A DNA stretch of 6,225 nt from Phyllobacteriaceae bacterium (GTDB lineage Bacteria; Pseudomonadota; Alphaproteobacteria; Rhizobiales; Rhizobiaceae). The notes beneath the pieces were generated by a model, which saw only the letters and a program-made list of their open reading frames with translations, was not told the origin of the DNA and did not search any database. The position numbers and the translations under genes are program-made. Below are positions 5,749 to 6,225 of this stretch, in pieces. Every line of letters begins with the position of its first letter. Positions within the stretch are counted from its first letter, which is position 1. The DNA lies in the NCBI GenBank assembly GCA_024645155.1, contig JAHEGF010000200.1, positions 1 to 6,225 on the forward strand, given 5' to 3'.

Positions 5749-6225
5749 CGGCGCCCTCCGCAAAACCATGCCCGGCCATGAGTTCGCCAATCTCGCGAAC
5801 GGATCGGTCTCCTCGCCCCGACGGAGCCGACAAACGACCCTTGGATATCACGATGGTACGATCCGCGAGCGCAAGAATCTCATCAAGGTCTTCCGAAATC
5901 AGGAGGACAGCCGCGCCGCGCTCGCGCGCTTCCAGAAGCTTGTTGTGGACATAGGCCACCGCGCCTACATCGAGGCCGCGCGTCGGTTGATTGGCGAGGA
6001 TAATCTGAGGCTCGCCATCAAAAGCTCGCCCGAGTATGAGCTTTTGCATATTTCCCCCGGACAAGAGCCGAACTCGCGCATTTGGCGAAGGGCATTTGAC
6101 GTCGTAGTCGCGTATGATGATTTCCGCAAAGCTCTCGGCGGCTTTCCAGTCGAGAAAGCCCTTGTTGCTGAAGCGTGGCGAACGGTAGCTTTCCGAAATC
6201 ACATTCTCGGTGACACTCATGTCTC
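5738..6225 (-). CDS. ABC transporter ATP-binding protein, C-terminal half of second nucleotide-binding domain (partial)
   Basis: Only the last 161 complete codons are present; the frame remains open at the right edge, where the residue before MSVTENV is Asp. DMSVTENV is the usual motif downstream of the Q-loop in sugar/nucleoside-type ABC ATPases with two fused domains, so this is the second domain of a protein of roughly 500 residues. The signature LSGGNMQK spans 6041-6064. The Walker B region reads IILANQPTRGLDVGA (5960-6004) with Asn-Gln in place of the usual Asp-Glu, and the switch region reads LLISEDLDE, with no histidine. Such changes are familiar in NupO/YufO-type proteins, where the second domain is thought to bind but hardly hydrolyse ATP. 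It energises import through the two permeases encoded directly downstream, with which it overlaps by 11 bp. The stop is TGA at 5738-5740. The internal ATG at 6218-6220 is not a start. Confidence 0.93.
   Translation of the reverse strand, partial: DMSVTENVISESYRSPRFSNKGFLDWKAAESFAEIIIRDYDVKCPSPNARVRLLSGGNMQKLILGRAFDGEPQIILANQPTRGLDVGAVAYVHNKLLEARERGAAVLLISEDLDEILALADRTIVISKGRLSAPSGRGDRSVREIGELMAGHGFAEGADAA
5754..5759 (-). promoter_or_regulatory. Ribosome binding site deciding the start of the first permease
   Basis: GGAGGG lies 5 nt before the ATG at 5746-5748, inside the 3' end of the ATPase gene. It selects this ATG over two in-frame upstream ATGs (5788-5790, 5767-5769), which would only lengthen the cytoplasmic N-terminus with residues encoded entirely within the ATPase gene. 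Confidence 0.7.

Overview
All genes in this window lie on the minus strand, so transcription runs from right to left. GC-rich codon use, strong GGAGG-type ribosome binding sites and tightly overlapping genes suggest a proteobacterium. The transporter and deaminase sequences look most like those of Alphaproteobacteria of the Rhizobium/Mesorhizobium type; this is judged from memory, not from a search.

Right part (2466 to the right edge): a compact operon of four genes. In transcription order these are the C-terminal end of a sugar/nucleoside-type ABC ATPase (cut by the window edge), two BPD_transp_2 permeases of the kind that partner BMP-family (Med/BmpA) nucleoside-binding proteins, and a cytosine deaminase-type amidohydrolase. 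The genes overlap by 11 bp, about 0-6 bp and 4 bp, which fits translational coupling. The simplest reading is uptake of a nucleoside or nucleobase followed by hydrolytic deamination in the cytoplasm. The substrate-binding protein and the first half of the ATPase would lie beyond the right edge.

Middle part (2082-2465): a 384-bp stretch without a recognised gene. It holds a weak candidate terminator hairpin behind the deaminase, a candidate promoter for the next gene, a repeated 9-mer (TATATTCGG, 150 bp apart) and a speculative 26-codon reading frame with a good Shine-Dalgarno sequence.

Left part (225-2081): one large gene for a thiamine-diphosphate-dependent enzyme of the acetolactate synthase superfamily. 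It has all the cofactor motifs but no regulatory-subunit gene beside it, so it is probably not the biosynthetic acetolactate synthase; its substrate cannot be read from the sequence. Positions 1-224 carry no gene I can support, only a hairpin and a CCGG triplet repeat just downstream of the enzyme gene.

I see no mobile element, CRISPR array, RNA gene or clearly new system. The points most worth a second look are the cysteine next to the metal-binding aspartate of the deaminase, the unassigned thiamine-diphosphate enzyme, the degenerate second ATPase site and the structured gap between the two transcription units.
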